Both the position numbers and the translations under genes were made by a program. DNA of 64,000 bases from Ancylobacter oerskovii (lineage in GTDB: Bacteria > Pseudomonadota > Alphaproteobacteria > Rhizobiales > Xanthobacteraceae): contig NZ_JAHBGB010000044.1 of the NCBI RefSeq assembly GCF_018390555.1, positions 461,424 through 525,423 on the forward strand, in the 5' to 3' direction. The notes under the pieces were generated by a model that saw nothing but the letters and a program-made list of their open reading frames with translations, was not told the origin of the DNA and did no database searches. Below are positions 62,286 through 64,000 of the stretch, piece by piece (position 1 is the stretch's first letter; each line of letters opens with the position of its first letter).

Positions 62286-63091
62286 CAGGCGGCGACTTTC
62301 GGGGCGGGCAGCGCGACCGGCAGCTCGACACCTTCGCGCGAACGGCGCGCCCAGTCGATCATCTCGAAGCGCCCGTCGGGATGCTCGACGATGGCGGTGC
62401 AGCTTTCCACCCAGTCGCCGCAGTTCAGATAGTCGACGCCGAAGCGGTCATGCATGACGGCGTGGTGGATGTGGCCGCAGATGACGCCGTCCACCTTGTG
62501 CCGGCGCGCCTCGTTCGCCACCGCTTCCTCGAAGCGGCCGATGAAGTTCACCGCGTTCTTCACCTTCAGCTTGGCCCACTGGCTGAGCGACCAGTAGGGG
62601 AAGCCGAGCTTGCGGCGGCACCAGTTGAGATAGGTGTTGACGCCGAGCGCGGCGGTGTAGGCGCCGTCGCCCAGGAAGGCGAGCCATTTGGCGTGGCGCA
62701 CCACCACGTCGAACACGTCGCCATGGATGACCAGGAAGCGCTTGCCGTCGGCGGATTCGTGGATGGCGGTCTCCACCACCTCGATGCCGCCGAAATGGCT
62801 GCCGTAATAGTCGCGCAGGAACTCGTCGTGATTGCCCGGCAGATAGACCATGCGCGCGCCCTTGCGGCCCTTGCGCAGCAGCTTCTGCACCACGTCGTTA
62901 TGCGCCTGCGGCCAGTACCAGCCCGAGCGCAGCCGCCAGCCATCGACGATGTCGCCGACCAGATAGATGGTGTCAGCGTCGTGCCAGCGCAGGAAATCCA
63001 GCAGCATGTCCGCCTGGCAGCCCTTGGTGCCGAGATGGACGTCCGACAGGAAGATGGTGCGGTAGCGCCGGGCGTCGGGTGCGTCGTTCAC
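62285..63091 (-). CDS. LpxH-like metallophosphoesterase
   Basis: The 268-residue calcineurin-type phosphoesterase has all metal motifs: FLSDVHLGTKG, LVGDIVDGW, YLPGNHDEFL, VIHGDVFD and ICGHIHHAV. It is related to UDP-2,3-diacylglucosamine diphosphatase (LpxH) of lipid A synthesis, but the closer context is glycolipid assembly with the glycosyltransferase. GTG 63091 is the start. In Rhizobiales this pair recurs as a two-gene unit. Confidence 0.85.
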   Translation of the reverse strand: MNDAPDARRYRTIFLSDVHLGTKGCQADMLLDFLRWHDADTIYLVGDIVDGWRLRSGWYWPQAHNDVVQKLLRKGRKGARMVYLPGNHDEFLRDYYGSHFGGIEVVETAIHESADGKRFLVIHGDVFDVVVRHAKWLAFLGDGAYTAALGVNTYLNWCRRKLGFPYWSLSQWAKLKVKNAVNFIGRFEEAVANEARRHKVDGVICGHIHHAVMHDRFGVDYLNCGDWVESCTAIVEHPDGRFEMIDWARRSREGVELPVALPAPKVAA

Positions 63092-63241
63092 CGCGAAGGG
63101 CCTCCCCCGTCATTGCGCCACCGCAAGCCAGAGCGGGCGCTTCCATAGGGTCATGACGGCAGATAGCCCGACTCGGGTCACGATTTTATGACACGCGCCC
63201 CGTCGTGAAATCCCGTTGTCACAGAGGCGATGGTCGCGATC

Positions 63242-63835
63242 TCAAAGGAACAGCGTGACCACGCTGAGCGCCACCAGCCCGCCCATGACGATGTTGAGGA
63301 TGCGGTGCTGGCGCGGCGTCGAGAGCAGGCGGCCGATCAGCACGCCGAAGCCCGCCCATACCGCGAGGCAGGGAAGGCTGAGCAGGCCGAGCACCGCGGC
63401 GATGAGCAGCACTTCGGCGAGCAGCTCGCCGCCCGGCGTGGTGAAGGCGGGGATCACGCTGAGCGCGAAGGCCCAGGCTTTGGGATTCACCCACTGGAAC
63501 AGCGCCGATTGCAGGAAGGTGGGCGGCCTCTCCATCGCGGCGGCGCCCACGCCGCCGGCGGCGCTGGCGATCTTCCAGGCAAGGAACAGCAGATAGGCGC
63601 CGCCGACCAGCTTCAGGATCCAGTGCAGTTGCGGCACGGCAACGAACAGGCCGCCGAGCCCGAGCCCGACCGCCACCACCATGATCGCGAAGCCGACGGC
63701 GACCCCGAAGATCTGCGGCAGGGTGCGGCGGAAGCCGAAGGCGGCGCCGGTGCCGGCGGAGATCATGTTGTTCGGCCCCGGCGTGATGCCCCCCGCGAGG
63801 CCGAACAGGATGAGGGACAGGATCGGCAGGCTCAT
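63242..63835 (-). CDS. LysE/RhtB-family amino acid exporter
   Basis: The 197-residue membrane protein has six helices and the family motif GGITPGPNNMISAGTGAAFGFRRTLPQIFGVAVGF. QWVNPKAWAFALSVIPAF is another signature. ATG 63835 was chosen over a GTG three codons upstream. The exported compound is unknown. Confidence 0.9.
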   Translation of the reverse strand: MSLPILSLILFGLAGGITPGPNNMISAGTGAAFGFRRTLPQIFGVAVGFAIMVVAVGLGLGGLFVAVPQLHWILKLVGGAYLLFLAWKIASAAGGVGAAAMERPPTFLQSALFQWVNPKAWAFALSVIPAFTTPGGELLAEVLLIAAVLGLLSLPCLAVWAGFGVLIGRLLSTPRQHRILNIVMGGLVALSVVTLFL

Positions 63836-63880
63836 GATCACCACTTGAACGCCGCCGGCACGAGCACGGCGCGGCTAGAG

Positions 63881-64000
63881 CTAGTGCCGCCGCCGGGGCT
63901 CCGCAACCCGGAATCGACGCGCGGGCGGCGCCGGCTTGCCTCGCGCCGCCGGGCGGACGATGATCCCGGCCATTCCGATCAAGATGAGGATGACGACATG
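63881..64000 (-). CDS. C-terminus of a small membrane protein (cut by window edge)
   Basis: An open minus-strand frame enters at 64000 and stops at 63881. The visible 39 residues show one hydrophobic helix (VVILILIGMAGIIV) followed by a basic Arg/Pro tail. It has no recognised family, and coding status is uncertain because only a fragment is seen. It would be co-directional with the LysE gene. Confidence 0.35.
   Translation of the reverse strand, partial: HVVILILIGMAGIIVRPAARGKPAPPARRFRVAEPRRRH

Overview
The window is high-GC DNA (roughly two thirds G+C) from an alphaproteobacterium. The gene set and small-repeat types fit Hyphomicrobiales, most likely Xanthobacteraceae-like (Ancylobacter, Starkeya or Xanthobacter relatives). 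Indications are a class I PHA synthase, a hom-glpX pair, a bacteriophytochrome with an HWE kinase, EcfG-type promoters, a GnnA/GnnB-like pair and two families of dispersed palindromic intergenic repeats. The genus is an inference. Most of the window looks like core chromosome; I see no prophage, insertion sequence, CRISPR array or plasmid function.

Layout. 0-11 kb: parE (cut by the window edge), argC, a Tat-exported beta-carbonic anhydrase, phaC with a long Lys/Ala/Pro-rich N-terminus, a lipoprotein, then aminotransferase-hom-glpX. 11-17.5 kb: a nucleotidyltransferase, small unknowns, a DUF3750 protein, mntH, malonyl-CoA decarboxylase and cfa. 17.5-20.7 kb: bphO-bphP light-sensing operon. 20.8-22.7 kb: leuA behind a leucine-rich leader peptide. 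22.7-28.8 kb: a repeat-rich DUF6600 protein, a DUF930 protein and pabB-pabA-pabC. 29-32 kb: tctCBA tricarboxylate transporter, then tRNA-Lys(CTT). 32.4-41 kb: a stress island (SDR, DUF72, PfpI-UdgX, hydrolase/DUF3182, KGG protein, MgtC-like protein, small unknowns). 41-48 kb: transglutaminase, Old Yellow Enzyme divergent from marR-emrAB, and pncB. 48.5-59 kb: SH3 protein, gnnAB-like pair, Uma2, murJ and an RND pump. 59-64 kb: XRE-cupin regulator, threonine dehydratase-like enzyme, glycosyltransferase/LpxH-like pair, a LysE exporter and a cut gene.

The most interesting signal is regulatory. Seven close matches to the alphaproteobacterial general-stress (EcfG) promoter, GGAAC-N16/17-(C/G)GTT, lie about 30-55 nt upstream of start codons. 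One precedes bphO-bphP and six lie in the 33-39 kb island; two weaker matches precede mgtC and a small membrane protein. BphP carries an HWE kinase, a family that includes known PhyR kinases, so light may feed the general stress response. The island also contains a 55-residue ORF with its own perfect EcfG-type promoter and a strong ribosome binding site, a candidate undescribed stress protein. No ecfG, nepR or phyR gene is in the window.

A second regulatory find is a 34-codon leader before leuA with seven Leu codons in a nine-codon stretch (four are the rare CTT). It ends inside an inverted repeat, which suggests leucine-dependent attenuation.
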